Shown: piece by piece, positions 1-8,785 of the stretch
Layout: each line of letters starts with the position of its first letter
Position numbering within the stretch: position 1 is the first letter of the stretch
Origin: Actinobacteria bacterium OV450
GTDB taxonomy: Bacteria > Actinomycetota > Actinomycetes > Streptomycetales > Streptomycetaceae
Assembly: GCA_001298555.1 (NCBI GenBank)
Contig: LJCW01000365.1
Coordinates: 1 to 46,783 of the forward strand
Direction of reading: 5' to 3'
Length of the DNA stretch: 46,783 bases
Notes under the pieces: model-generated
What the model was told of the DNA's origin: nothing
Databases searched by the model: none
The model's input: only the letters and a program-made list of their open reading frames with translations
Translations under genes and position numbers: made by a program

Positions 1-994
1 CCAGCGCGGCCCCGGCGTCGTGGCCGGCCCCGTGCCCGGCCCCGCCCCCCCCGCCGTCCGCGGCTCCGTGTCCGGCCCCGCCCCCCGCGTCGTCCGCGGC
101 TCCGTGTCCGGCCCCGTGACCCGGCCCGGGAGCGGTCCCGGGCGGTGCCGCGATGCCGAGGGCGGCCGCCATCGCGGGTACCACCTGGGCGCCGGCCAGC
201 CCCTGGTAGCCCCCGGAGTTGACCCGCGTGACCTGACGGACCAGGGGATGGCCGGGCACGGGCAGGAACCCGACCTCGCCCGCGCCGCCGGTCCAGCCGC
301 GGTGCAGCCGGCCGCCGAGCACCAGGGCGGCGCCGAGGCCCTCCTCGTTCCACAGCAGGACGAAGTCGTCGTGCCCGCGGGCGGCGCCGAGCCGCTGCTC
401 GGCGACGGCGGCCAGGTTCACGTCGTTCTCGTACCCCACCGGCATCGGCAGCGCCGCCGCCAGCTCCTCCAGGAGGGTGGGGGAGTGCCAGCCGGGGAGG
501 TGGTCGGCGTACCGCAGGGCCCCGGTGCCCGGGTCGAAGGAGCCCGGGGTGGCGATGACGACCCGGTGGATGTCGGAGCGCTGGAGCCCCGCGTCCTTGA
601 CGGCCTCGCCGAGTGCCCGGGTGACCCGGTCGACGGCCGTGGTGCCCTCGGCGTACGGGAGCTCGTGGCGGCCGGTCACCTCGCCGGTGAGGTCGGCGAC
701 GGCCGCGACGATGCCGCCCGGGGTGACGTCCAGCCCGGCGACGTGGGCGGCGCGCGGGTTGACCCCGTACAGCTGGGCGCTGGGCCCCGGGCGGCCGCCG
801 GAGGTCCCGGAGGCCACGACCAGCCCGGCCGCTTCGAGGCGGGCCAGCAACTGGGAGGCGGTGGGCTTGGAGAGCCCGGTGAGCCGGCCGATCCGGGTGC
901 GGGACAGGGGCCCGTGCTCCAGCAGCAGGTCCAGTGCCGCCCGGTCGTTCATGACACGGAGCAGACTGGGCGTTCCGGGGGTGGTGCCGGTCAT
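1..994 (-). CDS. ROK-family transcriptional repressor, C-terminus cut by window edge
   Basis: The protein has an N-terminal winged helix-turn-helix (about residues 15-65, with GRLTGLSKPTASQLLARLE) followed by a ROK sugar-kinase-like domain. The ROK core is visible at GLDVTPGG and in the glycine-rich stretch ending GGAGEVG. ROK regulators usually repress sugar uptake or catabolism genes; the ligand here is unknown. I chose ATG at 994 because GGAGAG lies seven bases upstream; an in-frame ATG at 1012 has no such site. The His of the usual EVGH is Phe, and I see no CxCGxxGC zinc motif in the visible part. The last visible ~45 residues are low-complexity Gly/His/Ala made by an in-frame 36-bp repeat, which is odd inside a ROK fold. 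A palindrome at 1040-1054 just upstream may be an autoregulatory operator. Confidence 0.85.
   Translation of the reverse strand, partial: MTGTTPGTPSLLRVMNDRAALDLLLEHGPLSRTRIGRLTGLSKPTASQLLARLEAAGLVVASGTSGGRPGPSAQLYGVNPRAAHVAGLDVTPGGIVAAVADLTGEVTGRHELPYAEGTTAVDRVTRALGEAVKDAGLQRSDIHRVVIATPGSFDPGTGALRYADHLPGWHSPTLLEELAAALPMPVGYENDVNLAAVAEQRLGAARGHDDFVLLWNEEGLGAALVLGGRLHRGWTGGAGEVGFLPVPGHPLVRQVTRVNSGGYQGLAGAQVVPAMAAALGIAAPPGTAPGPGHGAGHGAADDAGGGAGHGAADGGGGGAGHGAGHDAGAAL
55..116. repeat. In-frame 36-bp direct repeat in the ROK gene
   Basis: An identical 26-bp block occurs at 55-80 and 91-116, offset by 36 bp (12 codons). It encodes repeated GHGAAD-type residues near the truncated end of the ROK coding sequence. 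Confidence 0.8.
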
Positions 995-1039
995 GAGCGC
1001 TCTCTCCGTCATCGGCTCACGCCGGTGGCCAGGAACTGT

Positions 1040-1054
1040 TAGGTAAGTTTCCTA
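1040..1054. promoter_or_regulatory. Candidate ROK operator
   Basis: TAGGTAA-G-TTTCCTA is an imperfect inverted repeat (TAGGTAA against TAGGAAA) 45 bases upstream of the ROK start. It is AT-rich compared with its surroundings. The link to the ROK protein is inferred from position only. Confidence 0.45.
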
Positions 1055-1077
1055 TCGGTGTTCGAGCCCTGTCAATG

Positions 1078-1115
1078 CCGCTGCCCCCGCAGAAATGAAC
1101 CTGCGGGGGCAGCGG
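1078..1115 (-). terminator. Terminator of the MscS gene
   Basis: A perfect 15-bp stem (1078-1092 with 1101-1115) and an 8-base loop lie 25 bases past the MscS stop codon. They separate it from the ROK gene downstream. Confidence 0.85.
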
Positions 1116-1139
1116 CGAGAAGCGGAGGAGCAGGGAGCG

Positions 1140-2231
1140 CTACTTGGTGATCCGGGGGCTGCCGACGGCGGGCGACGGGATCGGGTTGGTGGCCAGGGAC
1201 TGCGGGGAGGCCGGGTTCGCGAGCGCCGACGGCGGGGCCACGGAGGCCGACGGGTCGGCCGGGGCCTCGCCCTCGTCGCCGTCGGCGGCCGGCTGGCCGC
1301 CGATGATCCGGATGCCGGCCTCGTCGAAGGCCTCCTTGATCCGCCAGCGCAGCTCGCGCTCCACGGCGAACTGCTGGCCGGGCATCGTCCGCGCCGACAC
1401 CTTCACCGTCATGGAGGCCAGCAGCACCTCGTCCAGGCCCAGCACCTCCACCGGGCCCCACAGGCGCTCGTCCCAAGGGGACTCCTTCGCCATGTTCTCC
1501 GCGACGTGCTTGACCACCTCGCGGATCCGGGTCAGGCTCTCCGACGGCTTGACCTGGACGGCCACGCCCGCGGTCGCCCAGCCCTGGCTGAGGTTGCCGA
1601 TGCGCTTGATCTCGCCGTTGCGGACGTACCAGATCTCACCGTTGTCACCGCGCAGCTTGGTGACGCGCAGACCGACCTCGACCACCTCGCCGGAGGCCAC
1701 CCCCGCGTCGATCTTGTCGCCGACGCCGTACTGGTCCTCAAGGATCATGAACACGCCGGACAGGAAGTCCGTCACCAGGTTCCGCGCACCGAAACCGATC
1801 GCCACACCGGCCACACCGGCGCTCGCGAGCAGCGGGCCCAGGTTGATGCCCAGGGCGCCGAGCACCATCAGTCCCGCCGTGCCCAGGATCAGGAACGAAG
1901 CCACCGAACGCAGGACCGAACCGATCGCCTCGGAGCGCTGCCGACGCCGTTCCGCATTGACCAGCAGTCCGCCGAGCGCCATGCCCTCGACGGCCTCGGC
2001 GCCCCGGTTCATCCTCGTTATCAGCTTGGTCAGCGACTTGCGGACCAGAGAGCGGAACGCGGCCGCTATCACCAGGATCAGCAGGATCTTCAGGCCCAGG
2101 TACAGCCATCCGGCCCAGTTCTCCTCGATGAAACTGGCGGCGTTCGTGACGCTCTCGTGGGCCTCCTTGACCGAAGCGGCCGGGTCCGGGGTGTCGGCTG
2201 CCAGCGGCAGCAGGGCGGCATGCCAGGGCAT
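1140..2231 (-). CDS. MscS-family mechanosensitive ion channel
   Basis: This 363-residue membrane protein should release solutes on hypo-osmotic shock. There is a hydrophobic segment near residues 42-62, a second near 95-120, and then the MscS pore helix and beta domain (about 120-240), marked by the stretch starting AGVAGVAIGFGARNLVTDF and by LSGVFMILEDQYGVGD. The C-terminus after about residue 310 is an Ala/Pro/Ser-rich tail with no obvious fold. ATG at 2231 is chosen because GGAGG lies eight bases upstream; a longer reading to 2663 would run through the divergent promoter region. It is followed by a strong hairpin, so it is probably monocistronic. The family call is firm; conductance properties cannot be inferred. 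Confidence 0.9.
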   Translation of the reverse strand: MPWHAALLPLAADTPDPAASVKEAHESVTNAASFIEENWAGWLYLGLKILLILVIAAAFRSLVRKSLTKLITRMNRGAEAVEGMALGGLLVNAERRRQRSEAIGSVLRSVASFLILGTAGLMVLGALGINLGPLLASAGVAGVAIGFGARNLVTDFLSGVFMILEDQYGVGDKIDAGVASGEVVEVGLRVTKLRGDNGEIWYVRNGEIKRIGNLSQGWATAGVAVQVKPSESLTRIREVVKHVAENMAKESPWDERLWGPVEVLGLDEVLLASMTVKVSARTMPGQQFAVERELRWRIKEAFDEAGIRIIGGQPAADGDEGEAPADPSASVAPPSALANPASPQSLATNPIPSPAVGSPRITK

Positions 2232-2493
2232 GACGGGAACCTCCAGGTGTAGCGGTCTGCCCTCAAAGAGGGGTGTGCGGGGCAGGCCATCCACACTAAC
2301 GGGGCATTCCAGTGACCCCATTGCCGTGTTCGAGGGAGAGACCAGGCTCACCCGGGGATGAACCGGATGTGGTTGAAAACACCTCCGACCCGTTACGGGC
2401 GCGTGGTGGCGCTTCGACCAGCCGTAAGGAGAGACTGGAGAGCAGATCGTCCCGGCGCGAGCCACGCGCCGCCGACGTACAAGGAGGCAGTCC

Positions 2494-3033
2494 GTGCCGC
2501 ACGTCCTGGTCCTCAATGCGTCGTACGAGCCGCTCGGCGTCGTACCGCTCCGCCGCGCGCTCGTCCTCGTCCTGGAGAACAAAGCCGTCTCCCTGGAGGA
2601 ATCCGGCGCCTTTCTGCACAGCGCGACGAGAGTCGTCCCCGCGCCCAGCGTGGTCCGGCTCAAGCGCTTCGTACGGGTCCCCTACCGGGGGCCCGTTCCA
2701 CTCACCCGCCGCGCCCTGTTCGCCCGGGACGGCGGCCGCTGCATGTACTGCGGCGGCGTCGCGACGAGCGTCGACCACGTGATCCCGCGCAGCCGCGGCG
2801 GGCAGCACGTGTGGGACAACGTGGTCGCCGCATGCCGGCGGTGCAACCACGTCAAAGCGGACCGGCACCTGCTGGAGCTGGGCTGGAGGCTGCGGCACCA
2901 GCCGGCCCCGCCCTCCGGTCTGGCCTGGCGGATCATCGGGACGGGGCACCGGGACCCGCGCTGGATGCCCTACCTCCAGCCCTACGGCGCGGAGGACGCC
3001 CTGGACCGCATCGGAGCGGCGGCGGCCTCCTGA
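2494..3033 (+). CDS. HNH endonuclease domain protein
   Basis: This 179-residue protein has an HNH nuclease domain at about residues 70-125. Cys83/Cys86 and Cys114/Cys117 form the structural zinc ribbon, Asp94-His95 is the DH of the catalytic motif, and Asn109, Asn118 and Lys121 follow in the expected order. The first ~60 residues (starting PHVLVLNASYEPLGVVP) are the conserved N-terminal region of a family common in actinomycetes as a single gene. The start is GTG at 2494, with AAGGAGG at 2481-2487. It stands alone, divergent from the MscS gene and convergent with the GH84 gene. There is no restriction or phage context, so a housekeeping nuclease is more likely than a homing or packaging enzyme. 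The substrate is unknown. Confidence 0.88.
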   Translation: MPHVLVLNASYEPLGVVPLRRALVLVLENKAVSLEESGAFLHSATRVVPAPSVVRLKRFVRVPYRGPVPLTRRALFARDGGRCMYCGGVATSVDHVIPRSRGGQHVWDNVVAACRRCNHVKADRHLLELGWRLRHQPAPPSGLAWRIIGTGHRDPRWMPYLQPYGAEDALDRIGAAAAS

Positions 3034-3058
3034 CCTGACCGCCCGGGCCCGGAGCCGG

Positions 3059-3090
3059 CCCGCGGAACCCCGGACTGGGGTTCCCGCGGG
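3059..3090. terminator. Bidirectional hairpin between HNH and GH84 genes
   Basis: A stem pairs 3059-3071 with 3077-3090 (one bulged C) around a 5-base loop. It lies between two converging genes. Beyond it, CCGGCTAC occurs three times at 3169, 3183 and 3197. Confidence 0.6.
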
Positions 3091-3217
3091 TCCGGGGCGC
3101 CGACGGGTTCCGGGCCGGGACGCCCGTGCCGTTGCCGTGCCGTGACGTGCAGTACCGGCCGCGGGATGCCGGCTACGGGCAACCGGCTACAGGTCGCCGG
3201 CTACGGACAGCAGGCTC

Positions 3218-6200
3218 CTAGGGGACGGTGGCGTAGGCCTCCGCCGAGAAGAGGCTGCAGCCGAACCTGGTGGCGCGCTCGTCGCAGGTGACGCGGACGA
3301 ACCGGGCCGGCGCCGACGCGTCCAGGCGGACCGTCTCCAGGCCTCCCCGGGACCCCGAGACCGCACCCGCCGGCCGCCAGCTCGTGCCGTCCGCGGAGGT
3401 CTCCACCCGGTACGCCGACGGGTACGCGTCCTGCCAGTGCAGCACCAGCTTGCCGATCCGGGCCGCAGCCGGGAGCTCCGCCTGCCACCACGCGCCGTCC
3501 ACGGGCGGGGACGACCAGCGCGTCGTCGCGGAGCCGTCCACCGCGGCCGAGGCCGGGAACGCCGGGGTCTCGTTCCCCGACGAGGAGGCCCGCGCCGAGC
3601 GGAACAGGTCCGGCCCGCCCGTCCGCGGGACCGCGCGGACGGTCAGCGTCCGGGTCTGCCCCGCGAAGGTGACCGACACCGGGTAGCTGCCCGCCGGGGT
3701 CCCCGCCGGGACCGTCACCGACACCGGGACCGTGACCCGCGTACCCCGCGGAGCCGTCGCCTCCGCCGGGAGCCTCACCTCGATCCCCGGCGGCGCAGCA
3801 GCCGTCAGCGGTCCGTGGACCCCGGCCGGGCGCAGCGCCGACAGCTCCGCCGGTAGCACCTGCGCACCCCCGCCGATCTCCACGTCCACCGCATGCGCCA
3901 GCTCGAACCCGGCCTCCGGGCCGTCCGCCAGCCAGGGCACCACCTGGTGCACGACCGGGGCCGGCAGTCCCGCCCACGACAGCCGCACCGCGTCCGCGCG
4001 CACGCCGCCGGCGTCCGCCTGGGTCCAGCCCGAGGCCGCCGCGTCCGCGATCTTGCGCCAGCCCTCGCCCGGAACATGCACTTCCACCGCCGCGCCCCGG
4101 CTCCCGGGCGCAAAGGGGTCCGTCATCACCGTCACCACCGACACCGGCCGCACCGCGTCGAGCGTGACCGTGAAGGCGTCGGACTCCCGGGACACCGTGC
4201 CCGTTTGGCGGGCCGCCCCCGTCCACGCGTCCGCCTCCGCCGCGGCCTGCGCCAGGAAGGGGTCCAGCACGGCCTTGTCGATCCGGGCGGCGCCCGGGTC
4301 CGCCAGTGCCCTGCGCGCCGCCGCCAGCGCCTGGGAGGCCTTCCACGCCGCCGTCCCGTCCCCGCGGGACTGGGCCCGCAGGAGGTCCACCGCCAGCTCG
4401 CCCGCCGTTCCGTACGCCGACAGCCGCTCCAGCCACGGCCCCGCCTCGGCCGACAGCCCGGGCAGCCGCGCGGGCGCCTCCCGCAGGGCCGTGAAGGCCG
4501 CCCGCAGCCTGTCCCCGGCCGCCTGGTCGCCGGAGGCGCGGCTGCGCCAGAACTCGTCCACCAGCGGGCGCAGGTACGCCGACTCCTGCTGACCGAGGCC
4601 CGAGGAGGCCGAGTTCCCGGCCAGTGCGGCCAGCGAGCGACGGGCCGCCTGGTCCGGCCCGGCCAGGTCGGAGACCGCCGCCGCCCAGGACTCGCCCGGC
4701 CGGTAGCCGTTCGGGTTCCACGCGAAGTCCGCCGCCGTGAACAGCGGGATCCGTGACAGGGAGGCCTGGGGCATCGCATTGGCCAGCAGGGCCGCCGAGC
4801 CGCTCGCCACCGCCGGCTCCCGGCCCGTGTACGGGCCGAGGAAGACGCGGCCCGGGTCCCAGTCGTTGACCGGGTAGTTGTCCATGGTCACGAGGGGGTG
4901 CTGGCCGAAGGCGCCGCGGGCCCCCGCCAGTTCCGTGCCGGTGATGGTGCGCGGCACCACGCCCACACCCGTCCAGGCGACCTCCACCCGCTCGTCGAGG
5001 CGGCTCGCCAGGGCGGTCCGGTACGTGGTCGCGCCCTTCTGGTGGTACTCCGTCGGCATCAGCGACAGCGGTGCCGCGCCCGGGTGCCGTGCGGCGAGGT
5101 GCGCCGCCAGTTCGCCCGCGACCTCCGCGTGCGCCTTCGCGGCCGCCGCCGGGCCCGTCCCGTACCGCACACGGTCGGCCCGGCAGCCCCATTCGGTGTA
5201 ACTCACGTCCTGGAACTGCACCTGGAAAGCCCGGAACCCCAGGTCCCACATCGCGTCCAGCTTGGCCGCCAGCGCCGCCCGGTCGGCCGCCGAGGCCAGG
5301 CACATCGACTGCCCGGGGTTCACCGCCCAGGCCAGCACCACCCGGTTGGCGCGGGCCCGATCGGCCAGGGCCCGGAACTCCGCCTGCTGCGCCGCCGGGT
5401 ACTCCTCGCGCCAGTCGGTCGTCCGGTACGGGTCGTCGCCGGGCGCGAGCAGCAGCCGGTTCTGCTTGGTCCGGCCCATGAAGTCCAGTTGCGCGAGCCG
5501 CTGGTCCTGGGTCCACGGCTGTCCGTAGAACCCCTCGGTGGTCCCGCGCACGGGCGCGGTCGGCCAGTCCCGCACCAGGACGCCGGGCACCTTCCCGGTA
5601 CCCGGGGCGACCGAGGCCAGCACCTGGCGCAGCGTCTGCGCCGCGTGGAACAGGCCGTCCTCGCCCACGCCGGCCAGCGCGACCGTGTCCCGGCCCGCGG
5701 CCCTGCCCACGGCCAGCCGGTAGCCGCCGTTCGGCAGTTCCGCGGCGGTGGCCCCGGCTCCGGGGCCGGCCCCGTACGCGCCGAGCGCCCGCAGGGCCTC
5801 CTGCGCCTGGGGCCCCTGGAGCCGTACGACGGTGCCCCGCTCGGGCAGCGGCGCCCCGGGAGCCGGTTCGTGCAGGGTCCGTACGCCCGCGGCGCGCAGG
5901 GCGGTGCGGACCAGCCCGACCGCGTACGGATCGGCGTCCGGCGCCGCCACCAGAACGGCCTCGGTGCCCAGCGGGACCTCGCGCGCCGTGTCGGCGGTCA
6001 TCGACTGCGGGCGCGGATACACGGCCGGCCCCTCGGAGGCCGCCCGCGGGGTGTCGGCGCCCGGGTCGAGGACGGGCCCGGCGCCTCCCGCCGCGGTGGC
6101 GGATGCCGGTCCGGTCGTACGCGAACCGCCGGCTCCGGCGGCAGCTCCGGAGCCGTGGTCCGGTCCGGGGACGGCCGGCGAGCCCGGCAGCTCGAACGCG

Positions 6201-6292
6201 CTGGGCGCCATGACGAACACCCCGCCGCCCAGCAGCGTCCCGATGACCGCCACCGCCGCGGCCGTCGTCCGCTTCCTGCCCCTGAGCTGCAC
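3218..6292 (-). CDS. Secreted GH84-type beta-N-acetylglucosaminidase with C-terminal CBM32
   Basis: The 1024-residue protein starts with a signal peptide (basic RGRKR, hydrophobic core to about residue 37). A GH20b-like N-domain (about 70-200) precedes the GH84 barrel (about 205-510, beginning near RGTTEGFYGQPWT). A helical region, a beta-sandwich resembling NEW3 (about 840-890) and an F5/8-type CBM32 (about 895-1024) follow. Family enzymes remove terminal GlcNAc from glycans or proteins by substrate-assisted catalysis using two adjacent Asp residues. Here the site reads VQFQDVSY, so the first Asp is Gln361 and only Asp362 remains. GTG at 6292 is preferred over upstream starts because GAGGGG lies about eight bases before it and it opens directly on the signal peptide. 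It is monocistronic. The family is firm; activity is uncertain because of the Gln. Confidence 0.85.
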   Translation of the reverse strand: MQLRGRKRTTAAAVAVIGTLLGGGVFVMAPSAFELPGSPAVPGPDHGSGAAAGAGGSRTTGPASATAAGGAGPVLDPGADTPRAASEGPAVYPRPQSMTADTAREVPLGTEAVLVAAPDADPYAVGLVRTALRAAGVRTLHEPAPGAPLPERGTVVRLQGPQAQEALRALGAYGAGPGAGATAAELPNGGYRLAVGRAAGRDTVALAGVGEDGLFHAAQTLRQVLASVAPGTGKVPGVLVRDWPTAPVRGTTEGFYGQPWTQDQRLAQLDFMGRTKQNRLLLAPGDDPYRTTDWREEYPAAQQAEFRALADRARANRVVLAWAVNPGQSMCLASAADRAALAAKLDAMWDLGFRAFQVQFQDVSYTEWGCRADRVRYGTGPAAAAKAHAEVAGELAAHLAARHPGAAPLSLMPTEYHQKGATTYRTALASRLDERVEVAWTGVGVVPRTITGTELAGARGAFGQHPLVTMDNYPVNDWDPGRVFLGPYTGREPAVASGSAALLANAMPQASLSRIPLFTAADFAWNPNGYRPGESWAAAVSDLAGPDQAARRSLAALAGNSASSGLGQQESAYLRPLVDEFWRSRASGDQAAGDRLRAAFTALREAPARLPGLSAEAGPWLERLSAYGTAGELAVDLLRAQSRGDGTAAWKASQALAAARRALADPGAARIDKAVLDPFLAQAAAEADAWTGAARQTGTVSRESDAFTVTLDAVRPVSVVTVMTDPFAPGSRGAAVEVHVPGEGWRKIADAAASGWTQADAGGVRADAVRLSWAGLPAPVVHQVVPWLADGPEAGFELAHAVDVEIGGGAQVLPAELSALRPAGVHGPLTAAAPPGIEVRLPAEATAPRGTRVTVPVSVTVPAGTPAGSYPVSVTFAGQTRTLTVRAVPRTGGPDLFRSARASSSGNETPAFPASAAVDGSATTRWSSPPVDGAWWQAELPAAARIGKLVLHWQDAYPSAYRVETSADGTSWRPAGAVSGSRGGLETVRLDASAPARFVRVTCDERATRFGCSLFSAEAYATVP

Positions 6293-6499
6293 GAAGCCCC
6301 CTCGTCCCGTGTCGTCCCGCGGTCGTACGAATGACCCCGAGCCCACCACCCGTGCGCCCGGAGTGTCAATGCGGGCGGGTGTTCTGACCTGGATACGCCA
6401 GGAATGCACCGCTGCCCACGGGGTATGGCTGCGGTGTCCCGGCGGTGTTCCATGTCACTGACCCACCTTCAGAGCCCTTACGGACCAAGGAGCAACGCC

Positions 6500-6715
6500 G
6501 TGAACACCGCACCCGGCAGCCGACCCGCCCCCGCCGCCCCGCCGCTCGCCCACCTGCCCGCGCAGGCCGGGCCCGCCGAAGGGCCCCTCACCAGCGAGCC
6601 CCCGCTCGCCGGTTCCGCCCACACGCCCCTGACCAGCGAGCCCCCGCTCACCGACGAGGCCCCGCTGACGAGCGAACCGACCACGCCCGCCGCGGCAGCC
6701 GCCGCAGGCGACTAG
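6500..6715 (+). CDS. Small TSEP-repeat protein of unknown function
   Basis: I do not recognise this 71-residue protein. GTG at 6500 has AAGGAG at 6487-6492, seven bases away, which is a strong start. The product is rich in Pro, Ala, Thr and Ser, has no Cys or predicted membrane segment, and contains three spaced copies of PLTSEP (about residues 29-34, 42-47 and 53-58), two extended to PLTSEPPL. It should be disordered and mildly acidic. The stop lies 22 bases before malQ on the same strand, so the two are probably cotranscribed. Low complexity means it could be a spurious frame, but the ribosome site and the repeats argue that it is translated. Confidence 0.55.
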   Translation: MNTAPGSRPAPAAPPLAHLPAQAGPAEGPLTSEPPLAGSAHTPLTSEPPLTDEAPLTSEPTTPAAAAAAGD

Positions 6716-6737
6716 ACACAAGGACACGGGTATTCAC

Positions 6738-8765
6738 ATGGACGACCTCGCCCGGCTCGCGGCCCTGCACGGCGTCGCCACCACCTACCAGCCCGCCGAG
6801 GGCGTCACGGTCCGGGTCCCGGAGGCCACCGTCATGGCCGTGTTGCGGGAGCTGGGCGTGGACTGTGACACCCCGCAGGCCGTACGGGGGCAGCTGGCCG
6901 AGGCCGACCGGGAGGCGGCGCACCGGCTGCTGCCGCCGGTGCTGGTGTGGTGGGCGGGGTCACTGCCGCCCGCCGGGCTGGCCGATCTGCCGCCCGGGAC
7001 CCGGATCAGGCTGGAGGGCGACGAGGCCGGCGGCTGGTCGCCGGGCGGGGATCCGGCCGGGGACCCGGGCGGCTCGCCGGGCGGGGTGCCGCCGCTCGGT
7101 GTGCACCGGCTCAGCGCCGAGGCCCCCGACGGCCGGACCGGGGCCGCCACCCTGATCGTCGCCCCGGAGCGGGCCCCCGCCGCGCCCGACCGGGCCCACG
7201 GGCTGCTCGTCCAGCTGTACTCCCTGCTGTCCGAGCAGTCCTGGGGCATGGGCGACCTCGGCGACCTGGCCGCGCTCGCCCGCTGGGCGGGCCGCACCCA
7301 CGACATCGGGTTCATCCAGGTCAACCCGCTGCACGCGGCCGTGCCCGGGACCCCGACCGACCCCTCCCCGTACCGGCCCTCCTCGCGCCGGTTCCCCGAC
7401 CCGGTGCACCTGCGGATCGAGGACGTCCCCGAGCACGCCGCCTGCCCCGACCCCGAGGCCCTCGCCGAACTCGCCGCCCGGGGCGGCGAACTGCGCCGCG
7501 AGGTCCTGGAGAAGGGCGCGCTGATCGACCGCGACGCCGTCTGGGCCCTCAAGCGCGCCGCACTGGAGCTGCTGTACGCGACTCCGCGCACACCCGAACG
7601 CGAGGCCGACTACCGGGAGTTCTGCGCCGAGCAGGGCGCGGAGCTGGACCTGCACGCCACGTGGTGCGCCGGGCACGCCGGCGACGACCCGAGAGCGGGG
7701 GCCGACTTCCACCGCTGGCTGGTCTGGCTGACGGACACCCAGCTCCGTGCGGCCCAGCAGGCCGCCCGCGACGCCGGGATGGCGGTCGGCATCGTGCACG
7801 ACCTGGCCGTCGGGGTGCACCCGAAGGGCTCGGACACCTTCGGCCTGCCCCTCTACGCGAAGCACGTCAGCGTCGGCGCCCCGCCTGACGCGTTCAACGC
7901 CCGCGGCCAGGACTGGAGCCTGCCGCCGTGGCGGCCCGACCTGCTCGCGGACAGCGGGTACGCGCCGTTCCGGGCCCTGCTGCGCGGGGTGTTCCGCTAC
8001 GCCGGGGCGCTGCGCATCGACCACGTCATGGGCCTGTTCCGGCTCTGGTGGATCCCGGAGGGCGCCCCGCCCGCCGAGGGCGCGTACGTCTCGTACGACG
8101 GCGAGGCGATGCTCGCGATCCTGGTGCTGGAGGCCCACCGGGCCGGCGCCCCGGTCATCGGCGAGGACCTCGGGACGGTGGAGCCGCGGGTCCGCCGGGC
8201 GCTGGCCCGGCGCGGGGTGCTCGGCACCTCCGTGCTGTGGTTCGAGCGGGACTGGGCGGGCGACGGGCAGCCGCTCGCCCCCGAGGCGTGGCGGTCCGAC
8301 TGCCTGGCCACCGCCACCACCCACGACCTGCCGCCCACCGCCGCCAAGCTGGCCGGCGCCCATGTGGAACTGCGCGAGCGGCTCGGCCTGCTGACCCGCC
8401 CGCCGGAGCGGGAGCGGGCCGAGGACGCCGCCGACACCGCCCAGTGGCTGGACGTCCTGGAGGGGCTCGGCCTGGACACCAAGGGCGAGGAGGCGGCCGT
8501 ACGGGCCCTGTACGGCTTCCTGCTGCGCACCCCCGCCCGGCTGGTCGGCGTATGGCTGCCCGACGCGGTGGGTGACCGGCGGCCGCAGAACCTGCCGGGG
8601 ACCTGGGACCAGTACCCCAATTGGCGGCTGCCGGTGGCGGACCCGGCGGGCCGGCCGCTGACGCTGGAGGCCCTGACCGCCTCTCCCCGGGCGAACGCCC
8701 TGCTGGGAGCGGTGCGGGAGGGGGTGCGTGCCCGTACGGCACCCCCGGGCGCGCGCCGCGTTTAG
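6738..8765 (+). CDS. malQ: 4-alpha-glucanotransferase (amylomaltase, GH77)
   Basis: The enzyme moves maltosyl and longer glucan units between maltodextrins in the cytosol. The 675-residue length, with a long N-terminal extension (about residues 1-155), is the actinobacterial form. The GH77 barrel begins at LLVQLYSLLSEQSWGMGDL. All three catalytic acids are present: nucleophile Asp428 in RIDHVMG, acid/base Glu476 in GEDLG, and transition-state Asp530 in THDLPP. The N-terminal part contains a Gly/Pro-rich insert near residues 95-120. ATG at 6738 has only a weak ribosome site (AAGGA 13 bases upstream), so expression may depend on coupling to the small gene just before it. No maltose transporter or MalR-type regulator is in the window. 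Confidence 0.95.
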   Translation: MDDLARLAALHGVATTYQPAEGVTVRVPEATVMAVLRELGVDCDTPQAVRGQLAEADREAAHRLLPPVLVWWAGSLPPAGLADLPPGTRIRLEGDEAGGWSPGGDPAGDPGGSPGGVPPLGVHRLSAEAPDGRTGAATLIVAPERAPAAPDRAHGLLVQLYSLLSEQSWGMGDLGDLAALARWAGRTHDIGFIQVNPLHAAVPGTPTDPSPYRPSSRRFPDPVHLRIEDVPEHAACPDPEALAELAARGGELRREVLEKGALIDRDAVWALKRAALELLYATPRTPEREADYREFCAEQGAELDLHATWCAGHAGDDPRAGADFHRWLVWLTDTQLRAAQQAARDAGMAVGIVHDLAVGVHPKGSDTFGLPLYAKHVSVGAPPDAFNARGQDWSLPPWRPDLLADSGYAPFRALLRGVFRYAGALRIDHVMGLFRLWWIPEGAPPAEGAYVSYDGEAMLAILVLEAHRAGAPVIGEDLGTVEPRVRRALARRGVLGTSVLWFERDWAGDGQPLAPEAWRSDCLATATTHDLPPTAAKLAGAHVELRERLGLLTRPPERERAEDAADTAQWLDVLEGLGLDTKGEEAAVRALYGFLLRTPARLVGVWLPDAVGDRRPQNLPGTWDQYPNWRLPVADPAGRPLTLEALTASPRANALLGAVREGVRARTAPPGARRV

Positions 8766-8773
8766 GTGTTCGC

Positions 8774-8779
8774 TACGTT
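8774..8779 (+). promoter_or_regulatory. -10 box of a leaderless promoter
   Basis: TACGTT ends six bases before the GTG at 8786 and there is no ribosome site, which places transcription start at or near the start codon. Confidence 0.5.
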
Positions 8780-8785
8780 TGCACC

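Noticed and set aside
2232..2663. N-terminal extension of the MscS protein.
   Set aside because: ATG 2231 has GGAGG at good spacing, and the extension would overlap the divergent HNH gene.
6293..6499. TTGACA-like promoter for the GH84 gene (TGTCAA on the plus strand at 6364-6369).
   Set aside because: No acceptable -10 box lies 16-19 bases downstream of it, so I did not annotate it.
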